Origin: Actinomyces slackii
Lineage (GTDB): Bacteria > Actinomycetota > Actinomycetes > Actinomycetales > Actinomycetaceae
Assembly (NCBI RefSeq): GCF_900637295.1
Contig: NZ_LR134363.1
Coordinates: 1,302,001-1,366,000, forward strand
Length of the DNA: 64,000 bases
Direction: 5' to 3'
The notes under the pieces were generated by a model that was not told the DNA's origin, ran no database searches, and saw only the letters and a list, made by a program, of their open reading frames with translations. Positions 47,870 through 57,115 of this stretch are shown here, one piece after another. The stretch's first letter is position 1; every line of letters starts with the position of its first letter. A program made the position numbers and the translations under genes.

Positions 47870-48223
47870 CGTTGCTCCTTGTGGTGGAAGGGGCGGACTC
47901 GGTCGAGTCCGCGGTTGTCTCGGGCGGTCGGATTGCTGAGCGGGGACTGGCAGGCGGTGCGCGCGCTCCGGTCGTCCTCGACGGCGTCCTGCGCTCCAGT
48001 GCCGCAGAGTCGACGCTAGCAGTCCTGAATTGTCATGACAAGGGACATGTGTCTGGGGCTGATCTCTGGAGGGGCCCAGGGGCACCCGCTCGGCGCCCGG
48101 GCGGCTCGCGGCCCGGTGGTCCGCAGCGCGCCGATGGCACGAGCGCGGGGGCGACGGCGCGCAGGCGAGCCGGCTGAAGCCCTCCCCGGCGCCTGCGCGC
48201 CGGACCGGTCGGGCCCCGTGGGC
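47870..48223. other. Intergenic region upstream of iolE
   Basis: These 354 bases carry the iolE promoter and operator at about 48012-48041; the transcript would have a 140-base leader. No gene was supported. The Gfo/Idh/MocA gene ending at 48224 has no obvious hairpin terminator here. Confidence 0.5.
48030..48041. promoter_or_regulatory. GntR-type (IolR-like) operator, site 1, at iolE
   Basis: TTGTCATGACAA is a perfect palindrome. On the minus strand its first half forms the -35 (TTGTCA), followed after 17 bases by TAGCGT. Confidence 0.75.
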
Positions 48224-49429
48224 TCAGGCGTCGAAGGTGGTGCGCCCCTGGACGCGGGGAACGTCATGCCACTGCCCGTCCGCGGCCGAGGCGACAGCGG
48301 CCTCATCGACCTCCGCGGCGCACCAGGCATCGGCGGCGGAGGGGGCGAGCTGCTCGCCGTTGAGCACCGAGCGCAGGAACTGGGCGGCCTCAACGCACTT
48401 CATGTCGTCAAAGCCCATGGAGGTGCCGATGGCGGGCTGGAAGCGCTGCCACTGGCCCCACTGCGGCCCCGCCATGGCGCGGGTGTAGCCGTGGATGGCT
48501 CCGCCGTCGGCCACCGGGCAGATCTCCAGCTCGTTGAGCCGCTCGAAGTTCCACCGCGCCGAGCCGGAGGTCCCGTAGACCTCGATGACGTACTCGGCGC
48601 GCGGCCCCACGCTCACACGGGAGGACTCCATCGTGCCCACGGCCCCGCCCTCGAAGCGCACGAGCATGGCCACGTAGTCCTCGTTCTCCACCGGCCCCGT
48701 CTCCTCGCCGATCTCGAAGCCGGAGTGGCCGAATCCCACCTTGGTGGGGATGGGGCGCTGGGTGATGAAGGTGTCCGTCATCGCGCTGACCGAGGCGATG
48801 CGCCCCACCACGTACTGGGCCAGATCGGCGCCGTGGCTCATGAGATCGGAGATGACGCCCGCCCCGGCCTTCTCCCGCGAGGCCCTCCAGGTCAGGGGGC
48901 TGTGCGGTGAGGAGTTGTAGTCGGCGATGAGCCAGACGCGCACATTCGTGATCCGGCCCAGCGCGCCGTCGCGCACGAGTTCGCGCAGGTACTCGATGGC
49001 CGGGGTGTGGCGGTAGTTGAAGCCGACGGCGGTGGCCAGCCCAGCCGCCTCGGCCGCCTGGGCGACCCGCCGGGACTGGGCGGCGCTGGTGCCCATGGGC
49101 TTCTCGATCCAGAAGGGCTTGCCGGCCTCGATGGCCGCCAGGGCGATCTCCTCGTGCAGGAAGTTGGGGGCGCAGATGGAGACGACCTCCACCTCGGGAT
49201 CGGCCAGGAGCTCGTGGTAGTCGGCGTAGGCGCGCTCGAAGCCGAGCTCGTGGAGCGCCGCGTCACGGATCTCATCGACCGGATCCGCGGCGGCCACCAG
49301 GCGCGGGGTCACGCCCAGCTCGGGGAAGCGCTCGCGAACGGCCTTGTAGCTGCGGGTGTGGAGGCGGCCCATCCAGCCCAGGGAGACAACCCCGACACCC
49401 AGCGACTTCCGTCCATCCTGCTCAGTCAT
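48224..49429 (-). CDS. Gfo/Idh/MocA family oxidoreductase
   Basis: The 401-residue protein has the NAD-binding motif GVGVVSLGWMGRLHTRSY, the catalytic EKP in FWIEKPMGTS, FNYRHTPAIEYL and a histidine in DLMSHGADL. It resembles scyllo-inositol or other polyol dehydrogenases. The ATG at 49429 follows GAAAGGA. The promoter carries an operator of the same family as iolE (TTGTCC-17-TACGGT), so it belongs to the inositol regulon. It is in the same direction as iolE but has its own promoter. Confidence 0.85.
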   Translation of the reverse strand: MTEQDGRKSLGVGVVSLGWMGRLHTRSYKAVRERFPELGVTPRLVAAADPVDEIRDAALHELGFERAYADYHELLADPEVEVVSICAPNFLHEEIALAAIEAGKPFWIEKPMGTSAAQSRRVAQAAEAAGLATAVGFNYRHTPAIEYLRELVRDGALGRITNVRVWLIADYNSSPHSPLTWRASREKAGAGVISDLMSHGADLAQYVVGRIASVSAMTDTFITQRPIPTKVGFGHSGFEIGEETGPVENEDYVAMLVRFEGGAVGTMESSRVSVGPRAEYVIEVYGTSGSARWNFERLNELEICPVADGGAIHGYTRAMAGPQWGQWQRFQPAIGTSMGFDDMKCVEAAQFLRSVLNGEQLAPSAADAWCAAEVDEAAVASAADGQWHDVPRVQGRTTFDA

Positions 49430-49528
49430 GTCCGGTCCTTTCCGACGGCGATGTCGGGTGCTCTGGTGGCCGACGACGGTGTGAGAACACCTGCCAGCCC
49501 TGCTGATCCTCACCGTAACAGGACTCGT

Positions 49529-49540
49529 ATGTCAGGACAA
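49529..49540. promoter_or_regulatory. GntR-type operator, site 2
   Basis: ATGTCAGGACAA; on the minus strand TTGTCC serves as the -35 with TACGGT 17 bases on, upstream of the dehydrogenase gene starting at 49429. Confidence 0.65.
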
Positions 49541-49681
49541 GGGTGAGTGTGGGCGGTGGTCGCGATGGCCTCTGGGGGCGGCCGGGCCCTGCCGGCGCGG
49601 CCGCCGGGGCGGGGCGGCACGGTAGGATCTGGGCTCATCGGGAGAATTGCCGATGACTGCCCGGGCGAGGAGAGGATATTC

Positions 49682-50737
49682 ATGGCGCGAGGGCGCGATG
49701 GCCGCGTGACGATTGCGACGGTCGCGGCCCGCACGGGCCGCTCCATCTCCACGGTCTCGGCGGCCCTCAACGGCCAGGCCGGGGTGGCGGCCTCCACCCG
49801 CGCCCAGATCCTCCAGGCGGCCCAGGAGCTCGGCTACAGCGCGGACCCGCGCGCCCGCATGCTGCGCCAGCGCCATACCGGGCTCATCGGCGCCAGCTTC
49901 GCCGTCGACCAGGCCTTCCAGGGGCTCATCGTCGACGGGCTCTACCGCGCCTCCTCGGAGCTCGGTCACTCCCTGGTGCTGGCCGCCTCCACCCCGCACC
50001 GCGGCGTCGCCCAGGGCCTGGAGGGCCTGCTCTCCGAGCGCTGCGAGGGGCTCGTCCTCATCGACCCCGATGCCTCCGACCCCGTCCTGACCGCTGCGGC
50101 GCGGCGCGCCCAGACGGTGCTCATCTGCCGCGACACCTCCTTGGAGGATGTTGACGAGGTCAACTCGCGCGACGACGTCGGCGTCACCGCCCTGGTGGAC
50201 CACCTGGTGATGACCGGTCGGCGCGCCATCGTCCATGTCGACGGCGCCAGGCAGACCTCGGCCGCGCCCCGGGTCCGCATCTACTCCCGGGCCATGACCG
50301 AGCACGGCCTGGGCGACCAGGTCCGCGTCCTGCCCGGCGGGGCCGACGAGGAGTCGGGGGCGCGGGCCGTGTGCGCCCTGATGGAGGGGGAGGGCCCGCT
50401 GCCCGAGGCGCTGCTGTGCTTCAACGATCACTGCGCCGTCGGGGCCCTCATGGAGCTTCGCCGTCGGGGGGTCAGGGTGCCTCAGGAGGTCGCCGTCACC
50501 GGCTATGACGGGATCCCGCTGACCGGCGCCTCCTCCTTCAGCCTGACCACGGTGCGCCAGGAGGCCGGGGTGCTGGCGGAGGTCGCCGTGCGGGCCCTGC
50601 TGGCGCGCACGCATCCTGAGCGAGCGGGGCAGATGCCCGCGGGCGTGGTGCGCCGGGAGCGCGAGCTGGGGGGTTCGACCTACTCGGTCATGCCCAGTCT
50701 TCTCATCCGGGACACGACGGCGCCCCGGCACGCTTGA
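49682..50737 (+). CDS. LacI family transcriptional regulator (second)
   Basis: The 351-residue protein has a LacI-type helix-turn-helix (VTIATVAARTGRSISTVSAALNGQAGVAASTRAQILQAAQELGYS) and a sugar-binding sensor domain. The ATG follows GAGGAGAGGA. It is divergent from the dehydrogenase gene at 48224-49429 and convergent with iolG, with a dispersed palindromic element at its 3' end. Its operator was not identified; the inositol promoters around it instead carry GntR-type sites. Confidence 0.87.
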   Translation: MARGRDGRVTIATVAARTGRSISTVSAALNGQAGVAASTRAQILQAAQELGYSADPRARMLRQRHTGLIGASFAVDQAFQGLIVDGLYRASSELGHSLVLAASTPHRGVAQGLEGLLSERCEGLVLIDPDASDPVLTAAARRAQTVLICRDTSLEDVDEVNSRDDVGVTALVDHLVMTGRRAIVHVDGARQTSAAPRVRIYSRAMTEHGLGDQVRVLPGGADEESGARAVCALMEGEGPLPEALLCFNDHCAVGALMELRRRGVRVPQEVAVTGYDGIPLTGASSFSLTTVRQEAGVLAEVAVRALLARTHPERAGQMPAGVVRRERELGGSTYSVMPSLLIRDTTAPRHA

Positions 50738-50738
50738 C

Positions 50739-50809
50739 GCCGAGGTAGACATTTTCCGCCGAGATCGACGGTGAATGCGTCTATCTCGGCGGAAAATGTC
50801 TACCTCGGC
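50739..50809. repeat. Dispersed palindromic element, copy E
   Basis: The outer arms GCCGAGGTAGACATTTTCC/GGAAAATGTCTACCTCGGC pair perfectly. The inner arm CCGAGATCGACG faces CGTCTATCTCGG: the A-T pair replaces the G-C pair of the other intact copies, a compensatory change. It fills the space between two convergent genes, starting two bases after the LacI-type gene stop. Confidence 0.92.
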
Positions 50810-50821
50810 GTCAGTGCCAGC

Positions 50822-51811
50822 TCAGCTCAGGCGCACGGGCTGGCCGGTTGTGGCGGACTCGGTGGCCGCCTCGGCCAGGCGCAGGGCCTCGACGGCGTCG
50901 GCGATGGAGGTGGGGGGAGTGGTGCCCGCCTCGACGGCCTCGATGAAGGCCGACAGCTCCAGGCGGTAGGCGTCGGCGTAGCGCTCGAGGAAGAAGTCCA
51001 GGTAGGGCTCCTGGGCGTCGGTGACCTCGGCATTGGACAGGCGCACCGTGGTGGGGCGGATGTTCTCGGCGAAGAGCGCCCCCTCGCGGCCCGAGGCCTC
51101 CAGGCGCTGGTCGTAGCCCGAGGAGCAGTGCCGGTTGTTGATGATCGTGGCCACCGCCCCCGAGGCGGCGCGCAGCGTCACCACGGCGGCGTCGAAGTCC
51201 CCGGTCTCCTTGATGGCCGGGTCCAGGTTCTGGCCCATGGCGTGGACCTCGACGATGTCGCCCAGGAAGAAGCGAGCGGTGTCGAAGTCGTGGATGGTCA
51301 TGTCCCGGAAGATGCCGCCGGAGACCTTGATGTACTCCACCGGCGGGGCGGCGGGGTCGCGGCTGATGATGGTCAGCTGCTCCAGCTCCCCGATCTTGCC
51401 CGCCTCCACCGCGGCGCGCACCGCGGCGAAGCTCGGGTCGAAGCGCCGGTTGAAGCCGAACATGACCGGGGTGGTCACCGCGTCGAGCTCGGCGCGGGCC
51501 GCCTCGACGTCCTTCATGTCCAGGGCGATGGGCTTCTCGCACAGGACCGCCTTGCCGGCCTTGGCGGCGGCCAGGAGGTGGGGGATGTGGAAGGGCGTGG
51601 GCGAGCCCACGATGACGGCGTCGACCTTGGGGTCGGCGAAGACGTCCTCGGCCTGGGTGCATGAGCGGGCACCGTAGGTCTGCGCCAGGGCGGTGGCGGC
51701 CTCCTCGATGGGGTCGCAGACCAGGGCGAGCTCGGCCTGGGGGTGGGCGGCGATGGTCTTGGCGTGGACCTGGCCGATTCGGCCTGCTCCGATGACGGCG
51801 ATTCTCAGCAT
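50822..51811 (-). CDS. iolG: Inositol 2-dehydrogenase
   Basis: IolG oxidises myo-inositol to 2-keto-myo-inositol with NAD, the first step of the pathway. The 329-residue protein starts LRIAVIGAGRIGQVHAKTIA, has the EKP motif in VLCEKPIALD, GFNRRFDPSFAAV, and the catalytic Asp/His in IHDFDTARFFLG. This is the closest to classical IolG among the Gfo-type genes here. The start follows AAGGAG-like sequence, and it lies 94 bases downstream of the transaldolase gene on the same strand, probably one operon. Confidence 0.92.
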   Translation of the reverse strand: MLRIAVIGAGRIGQVHAKTIAAHPQAELALVCDPIEEAATALAQTYGARSCTQAEDVFADPKVDAVIVGSPTPFHIPHLLAAAKAGKAVLCEKPIALDMKDVEAARAELDAVTTPVMFGFNRRFDPSFAAVRAAVEAGKIGELEQLTIISRDPAAPPVEYIKVSGGIFRDMTIHDFDTARFFLGDIVEVHAMGQNLDPAIKETGDFDAAVVTLRAASGAVATIINNRHCSSGYDQRLEASGREGALFAENIRPTTVRLSNAEVTDAQEPYLDFFLERYADAYRLELSAFIEAVEAGTTPPTSIADAVEALRLAEAATESATTGQPVRLS

Positions 51812-51905
51812 CGTTGCTCCTTGAGAATTGAGTGGTGGTGAGACGGATGGGGGACGGGCACGCCCCGCGCGGCCCAGGGCGCGGGGCGAGCGCCGGAGGG
51901 GGTGA

Positions 51906-52982
51906 TCAGGGCTGGGGCATGATGACGTTGCGCACGAGGGTGTCGAGGTCCTGGTCGGCCTCCAGGAAGCCGCGCAGGGTGCGGCGGGTGGCGCCGAAGG
52001 AGTCGAACTCCTCGGGAGTCATGCCGTCGGGCTCGTAGGCGCGCACGAACTCGGGGATCGACAGCAGGGTCTTCATGATCTCGGGGGCCACGGGAACATC
52101 GATGCGGTTGGTGACCTTGTAGCCGGACTTGTTGATGATCTCCTGCCAGGCGAAGGGCGGGGAGACCACCAGGTCGCCGCCGACCAGCTCGGACCAGTGC
52201 ATGACATTGCGGAAGGCGGCGGACAGGACGCGGGCGCGCAGGCCCCGGGACTGGAACTCCTGGTAGGCGCGCTTGAGGGCGGCCACGCCGGCCCACTCCA
52301 GGTGGCCGGGGTCGATGAAGAGCTCATCGCGCTTGGCCACGATCTTGATCCAGTCGTCCAGGCGGCCCCCCATGAGCGTGACCACCGGGCCCATGGTGGA
52401 GGTGTCCAGGCCCTCGGCCTCGCGGCGCTTGAGGCCCCGCTCGATCGCCTCGCCGGTGGTCACGGCCTGGGCCACGGAGAAGGAGACGGTGACGTTAATG
52501 GACACCCCGCGGTAGGTCGCGTCCTCGATGGCCTTGACGCCCACGGAAGTGGCGGGGATCTTGACGATGATGTTCTTGGCCAGGCCGGAGAACTCCTCGG
52601 CCTGGTCCGCCAGGGCCTTGGCGCTGCGGGCCAGGCGGGGGTCGGTCTGCATGGACAGGCGGCCGTTACGCCCCTTGTGCTCCTCGAAGATGGGCTCCAG
52701 GAGTCCCGCGGCCTCGATGCTCATCTCGCGCACCACCTGCCAGCCGATCTCGGACTCGCTGGCCTCGGGCATCTCCTCGGCCAGCTCGGCGATGCGGGGC
52801 AGCCAGACGTCCTTGCGCTGGTTGATGCAGGTGTAGGCGATGGTGGGGTTGCAGGTGGCGCCCACGCCTCCGAAGGAGATCGACTGGCGCAGCTCGTTGG
52901 GGTCGGCGGAGTCGTTCCACAGCGCAGTGGGGGTGCTGCGGGCGGCGTCGAGAAGCGGTCCGGGGGTGTATTCGATGCTCAT
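51906..52982 (-). CDS. Transaldolase family protein in the inositol cluster
   Basis: The 358-residue protein is a transaldolase-type TIM barrel: the Schiff-base lysine is K141 in IIVKIPAT, with GVGATCNPTI near the N-terminus and SINVTVSFSVAQAV following. It differs from housekeeping transaldolase in the GATCNPT segment and in its long N-terminal region. ATG 52982 is chosen by homology. The promoter TTGACA-18-TTCAAT is abutted by a perfect 20 bp palindromic operator, and iolG follows it, so it is part of the inositol regulon. Its substrate is uncertain; it may act on an aldol intermediate of inositol breakdown. Confidence 0.8.
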   Translation of the reverse strand: MSIEYTPGPLLDAARSTPTALWNDSADPNELRQSISFGGVGATCNPTIAYTCINQRKDVWLPRIAELAEEMPEASESEIGWQVVREMSIEAAGLLEPIFEEHKGRNGRLSMQTDPRLARSAKALADQAEEFSGLAKNIIVKIPATSVGVKAIEDATYRGVSINVTVSFSVAQAVTTGEAIERGLKRREAEGLDTSTMGPVVTLMGGRLDDWIKIVAKRDELFIDPGHLEWAGVAALKRAYQEFQSRGLRARVLSAAFRNVMHWSELVGGDLVVSPPFAWQEIINKSGYKVTNRIDVPVAPEIMKTLLSIPEFVRAYEPDGMTPEEFDSFGATRRTLRGFLEADQDLDTLVRNVIMPQP

Positions 52983-53075
52983 CTGTCTGCTCTCTTCGGG
53001 GGTCGTCCGCGAGCGGGCTTCCTTGCATGCGCGGACCGTGCCCCTATTGAAGAAGATGGAGGGGGCATCTGTCAA

Positions 53076-53095
53076 CGGTTTGTCATGACAAACCG
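53076..53095. promoter_or_regulatory. GntR-type operator, site 3 (extended 20 bp palindrome)
   Basis: The core TTGTCATGACAA (53080-53091) is extended on both sides by CGGT/ACCG into a perfect 20 bp palindrome. It abuts the -35 (TTGACA on the minus strand, 53070-53075) of the transaldolase-iolG operon. Confidence 0.8.
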
Positions 53096-53171
53096 CGTCA
53101 AGGCGCTGGCCGACGGCGTCTCTGGGGCCGGTGGGGCCCGTGTGGCCCGTCCGGCGGAGCCGGGCGGTGGG

Positions 53172-53933
53172 TCAGGCGGTGAACAGGGCGGTCTCGAAGG
53201 AGTAGCGCGAGGCGCGGTAGATGTGCTTGCCCACCTCGATGACCCGTCCCGACTGGTCGTAGGTGGTGCGCCTGGCGGTCAGCAGGGCGGCGCGGCGCCG
53301 CTCGTGAAGGAGCTCGGCCTCCCGGGTGGTGGCGTTGCGGGCGCCGATGATCTGCTTGGCGCTGGAGGGGATCGCCCCCGACTCCCGCATGAGGTCGTAG
53401 AGCCCGGATGCGCCCAGCTCCTCGGCGCTGGGGGCGATGGCGGCGGGCATGAGGTTGTGCAGGACGGCGATGGGCTCGTCGTCGGCCATGCGGATGCGGG
53501 TGAAGGTGACCACCGGCGTGTCCTCCTCGGTCTCCAGCAGCTCGGCCTCCTCGGCGCTGGCGGCGTGCTCGTCATAGTCCAGCAGGGTGGTGGAGGTCGT
53601 ATGGCCCGCTGCGGCCAGGTCCGCCAGCAGGCTGGTCAGCTCCATGGGGCGGTGGACATGGGGCGGGGCGACACTCGTGCCCGCGCCCCGGCGGCGCGTG
53701 AGCAGCCCGCGGTCCACGAGGGCCTGGAGGGCCTGGCGAGCGGTGGGGCGGGAGACCCGGAGCCTCTTGGCCATGGACAGCTCGTCCTCCAGCCTGGTGC
53801 CCGGTGCCAGGGTGCCGTCCAGGATGAGGGCCGCCAGCGGCTCTGAGATCTGCATGTGCAGGGGGGTGGAGCTGGAGCGGTCGATGGTGATGTCGAGCGC
53901 GAAGGGGGTCGGGGTGGGTCGTGCCGCGGACAT
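53172..53933 (-). CDS. GntR/HutC family regulator, probable inositol regulator
   Basis: The 253-residue protein has an N-terminal winged helix of the GntR type (PLHMQISEPLAALILDGTLAPGTRLEDELSMAKRLRVSRPTARQALQALVDRGLLTRRRGAGT) and a C-terminal UTRA sensor domain, as in the HutC subfamily. The ATG at 53933 gives the homologous start. It is divergent from iolC. Six TTGTCATGACAA-like sites at the inositol promoters, one in the intergenic space beside it, make it the most likely regulator of the whole iol set; the effector would be an inositol catabolite. Confidence 0.88.
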   Translation of the reverse strand: MSAARPTPTPFALDITIDRSSSTPLHMQISEPLAALILDGTLAPGTRLEDELSMAKRLRVSRPTARQALQALVDRGLLTRRRGAGTSVAPPHVHRPMELTSLLADLAAAGHTTSTTLLDYDEHAASAEEAELLETEEDTPVVTFTRIRMADDEPIAVLHNLMPAAIAPSAEELGASGLYDLMRESGAIPSSAKQIIGARNATTREAELLHERRRAALLTARRTTYDQSGRVIEVGKHIYRASRYSFETALFTA

Positions 53934-54066
53934 GGAGAACCTGACTGGGGGCGGAGTGAGGGTGGGTGCGGTGGGCGCTGATCGAATCAGTGCTGCGAGC
54001 ATACGAAGCGGCCGGGGGTCTTGTCACGCGGCGCGGCCTCTGGAGCGGCCGTGCTCGGAGCGCAAT

Positions 54067-54078
54067 ATGTTCTGACAA
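54067..54078. promoter_or_regulatory. GntR-type operator, site 4, at iolC
   Basis: ATGTTCTGACAA lies four bases upstream of TTGACC (54083-54088), a -35 for the iolC operon with CAGGCT 18 bases on. Its position just upstream of the -35 matches site 3. Confidence 0.6.
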
Positions 54079-54175
54079 TTGCTTGACCCGGGGGGTGCTC
54101 GTGGGGCAGGCTTCGTGTATCACGGCACGGGGCCGCCGGCCCCTGCTCCACCCCGACGACGTGGGAGAGTGACTC

Positions 54176-55165
54176 ATGACCGCCTCGACGACGCCTGCAC
54201 TGGATGTCCTGACCATCGGGCGCTGCGGGATCGATATCTACCCGCTCCAGGTGGGCGTGGGCCTGGAGGAGGTCGAGACCTTCGGCAAGTTCTTGGGCGG
54301 CAGCCCCACGAATGTCGCCGTGGCCGCGGCGCGCTACGGGCACACCTCGGCCGTGGTCACGGGCGTGGGCGCTGATCCCTTCGGTCGCTTCGTGCGCACC
54401 GAGATGCGGCGCCTGGGGGTCGACGACGAGTACGTGGTGACCAAGGCCGACTACAACACCCCCGTCACCTTCTGCGAGATCTTCCCGCCCGACGACTTCC
54501 CCCTCTACTTCTACCGCGAGCCCTCGGCGCCGGACCTGGAGCTGACCGCCGCCGATATGCCCATGGAGGCGATCCGCTCGGCCTCCATCTTCTGGGTCTC
54601 GGCCACCGGCGTGAGCCAGGAGCCCTCTCGCGCGGCCCATCACGCCGCCCTGGATGCCCGACGTCGCCAGGGCCTGACGATCGTGGACCTGGACTACCGG
54701 CCCATGTTCTGGGAGAGCCGCCAGGCCGCCCACCGGGAGGTGTCCGCCCTCCTGCCCAAGGTCACCGTGGCCATCGGCAACCGCGAGGAGTGCGAGGTCG
54801 CCGTCGGGCACAGCGATCCCGAGGCGGCCGCCGACGCCCTCCTGGAGGCCGGGGTGGAGCTGGCCATCGTCAAGCAGGGCCTGGCCGGGACTCTGGCCAA
54901 GACCCGCTCCGAGCGCGTGGTCATGCCCGTCACCCGGGTGGAGACCAAGAACGGCCTGGGCGCCGGGGATGCCTTCGGGGGCGCCCTGTGCCACGGGCTG
55001 CTGGCGGGCTGGCCGCTGGAGAAGACCATCTACGCCGCCTCCACCGCGGGGGCCATCGTCTCCTCGCGACTGGAGTGCTCCACGGCGATGCCCACCGAGC
55101 CAGAGCTGCTCGACCTCATGCGGGCCAACCGGGAGGCCGTGGCCCCGGGGGGCACGGAGCTGTGA
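54176..55165 (+). CDS. iolC: 5-dehydro-2-deoxygluconokinase
   Basis: IolC phosphorylates 5-dehydro-2-deoxygluconate (DKG) to DKG-6-phosphate. The 329-residue PfkB-family protein has the FGKFLGGSPTNVAVAAARYG substrate loop near the N-terminus and the catalytic GLGAGDAFGGAL anion hole near the C-terminus. The ATG follows GGGAGAG. It is first in the iolC-aldolase-iolB-iolD run, divergent from the GntR regulator. Confidence 0.93.
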   Translation: MTASTTPALDVLTIGRCGIDIYPLQVGVGLEEVETFGKFLGGSPTNVAVAAARYGHTSAVVTGVGADPFGRFVRTEMRRLGVDDEYVVTKADYNTPVTFCEIFPPDDFPLYFYREPSAPDLELTAADMPMEAIRSASIFWVSATGVSQEPSRAAHHAALDARRRQGLTIVDLDYRPMFWESRQAAHREVSALLPKVTVAIGNREECEVAVGHSDPEAAADALLEAGVELAIVKQGLAGTLAKTRSERVVMPVTRVETKNGLGAGDAFGGALCHGLLAGWPLEKTIYAASTAGAIVSSRLECSTAMPTEPELLDLMRANREAVAPGGTEL

Positions 55166-55232
55166 ACCGGCCCGCAGGCGGATCCCGCATGAGCAACCAG
55201 CAGCACCCCGGATACAGGCACGGAGGACAGGC

Positions 55233-56132
55233 ATGACGCGCACGACCGCCATCGATGTCGATGAGCCCCTCATCGCCGCGCTGACTCGTATCCGCGCCAC
55301 GGAGCCCGAGCGCATCGCCCAGGCGCTGGCCCACCGGCCCCGCGGCGACCTGGCCGGCACCAAGGCCCTCATGGTCATCGCCTGCGACCACCCCGCCCGC
55401 GGCGCCCTGGGGGCGGGCGGCGACCCGCTGGCCATGGCCTCCCGCGAGGAGCTCCTGCGGCGCTGCCTCACGGCGCTGTCGCGCCCGGGGGTCAACGGCT
55501 TCCTGGGCACGGCCGACATCATCGAGGACCTCGCCCTCCTGGGCGCCCTGGACGGCAAGCTCGTGTGGGGGTCGATGAACCGGATCGGCCTTCAGGGATC
55601 CAGCTTCGAGATGGATGACCGATTCGGCGGCTATGACGCCCAGGGCATCGGGGAGGCCGGCCTGGACGGCGGCAAGATGCTCACCCGCATCAACTACGAG
55701 GACCCCCGCAGCGCCGACACCCTGGAGGCCAGCGCCCGGGCCATCGACTCGCTGAGCCAGCGGGGGCTGTCCGCCATGGTGGAGCCCTTCCTCACCCGCT
55801 GGCGCGACGGGCGGGCCGTCAACGACCTGAGCCCCGAGGCGGTCATCCGCTCCATCGCCGTCGCCCAGGGCCTGGGGCGCAGCTCGGCGCGCACCTGGCT
55901 GAAGCTGCCCTGCGTCCAGGACATGGAGCGCGTCATGGACTCCACCACGCTGCCCAGCCTCATCCTGGGCGGAGAGGTCTCCTCGGATGCCGACGCGGTC
56001 CTGGCCTCCTGGGGCCGGGCCCTGGCCCTGCCCAATGTCAGGGGCCTGGTCGTGGGCAGGTCCCTGCTCTATCCTCCCAGCGGGGATGTGGCCGGTGCCG
56101 TTGACAGAGCCGTTGAACTCCTGAACCACTGA
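55233..56132 (+). CDS. DeoC/LacD-family aldolase, probable DKG-6-phosphate aldolase
   Basis: The 299-residue protein is a (beta/alpha)8 barrel of the type found next to iolC in corynebacterial and other actinobacterial inositol clusters (from memory, the Cgl0158 family). Visible segments are ALMVIACDHPARGALG, GVNGFLGTADIIEDL, SAMVEPFLTRW, TWLKLPCVQDMERVM and SLILGGEVSSD. By position it should split DKG-6-phosphate into malonate semialdehyde and dihydroxyacetone phosphate in place of a classical IolJ. The ATG at 55233 follows GGAGGA and lies 67 bases after iolC. Confidence 0.78.
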   Translation: MTRTTAIDVDEPLIAALTRIRATEPERIAQALAHRPRGDLAGTKALMVIACDHPARGALGAGGDPLAMASREELLRRCLTALSRPGVNGFLGTADIIEDLALLGALDGKLVWGSMNRIGLQGSSFEMDDRFGGYDAQGIGEAGLDGGKMLTRINYEDPRSADTLEASARAIDSLSQRGLSAMVEPFLTRWRDGRAVNDLSPEAVIRSIAVAQGLGRSSARTWLKLPCVQDMERVMDSTTLPSLILGGEVSSDADAVLASWGRALALPNVRGLVVGRSLLYPPSGDVAGAVDRAVELLNH

Positions 56133-56141
56133 AATGAGGAC

Positions 56142-57041
56142 ATGATGACCCAGTCAGACCAGTCTCAGTACATCATCCGCCGCGGCGAGCTCGCCCACGG
56201 GGATTACGAGCTCGACCTGGATCCCGAGCGAGCCGGGTGGGAGTGGTCGTCCCTGCGCGTCATCGCTCTTGAGCCAGGGCAGAGCGCCGAGGTGCCCGGT
56301 GGCGAGCACGAGTTCCTCGTCCTGCCCCTGTCCGGGGGCTGCACCGTGGAGGCCGGTGGGAGCGCCTATGAGGTGGCCGGGCGCGAGTCGGTCTTCACCG
56401 ACATCACCGACTACGTCTACGTCCCGCGGCGCACCGACATCCGCGTCACCGCGGCGGAGCGGGGAGCCCGCCTGGCCCTGCCCGGGGCCAAGGCGACGGC
56501 GGACCTGCCCCTGCGCTACTGCCCGCGCTCCGAGGTGGGCACCGGCCTGCGCGGGGCCGGCCCCTCCTCCCGCCAGGTCAACAACTACGCCCTGGGCAAC
56601 GAGGTGAGCACCTCCCACCTCCTGGCCTGCGAGGTGCTGACCCCGGGGGGCAACTGGTCCTCCTACCCGCCCCACAAGCACGACGAGCACACCGAGGTCG
56701 AGCGCGTCCTGGAGGAGATCTACTACTACGAGGTCCGCCAGGGCGGCGTGGGGGATGACAGCGCCGAGGGCTTCGCCATCCAGCGCATCTACCCCTCGCC
56801 CGGCCACGACATCGATGTGTGCACCGAGGTGCGCGCCGGCGACGTCGTCATCATGCCCTACGGCTACCACGGCCCCTCGGTGGCGGCCCCCGGCTACGAC
56901 CTCTACTACCTCAACGTCATGGCGGGGCCCGCCGAGGACTCGACCTGGCTCATGACCGACGACCCCCACCACACCTGGGTGCGTCAGACCTGGGAGGACC
57001 AGGAGGTCGATCCCCGCCTGCCCATGACCCCCATGAACTGA
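56142..57041 (+). CDS. iolB: 5-deoxy-glucuronate isomerase
   Basis: IolB isomerises 5-deoxyglucuronate to DKG. The 299-residue double-cupin protein has the metal site YPPHKHDEHTEVERVLEEIYYYEV and the later PYGYHGPSVAAPGYDLYYLNVMAG. Two adjacent ATGs (56142, 56145) are both possible; GAGG lies five bases before the first. It lies nine bases after the aldolase gene. Confidence 0.93.
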   Translation: MMTQSDQSQYIIRRGELAHGDYELDLDPERAGWEWSSLRVIALEPGQSAEVPGGEHEFLVLPLSGGCTVEAGGSAYEVAGRESVFTDITDYVYVPRRTDIRVTAAERGARLALPGAKATADLPLRYCPRSEVGTGLRGAGPSSRQVNNYALGNEVSTSHLLACEVLTPGGNWSSYPPHKHDEHTEVERVLEEIYYYEVRQGGVGDDSAEGFAIQRIYPSPGHDIDVCTEVRAGDVVIMPYGYHGPSVAAPGYDLYYLNVMAGPAEDSTWLMTDDPHHTWVRQTWEDQEVDPRLPMTPMN

Positions 57042-57115
57042 GCGGTCACCACCGGTCCAGTTCCACCCGCATCGATCCGCAAACCATCCACCTGTACGTA
57101 GGGAAGAAAGAGCAC

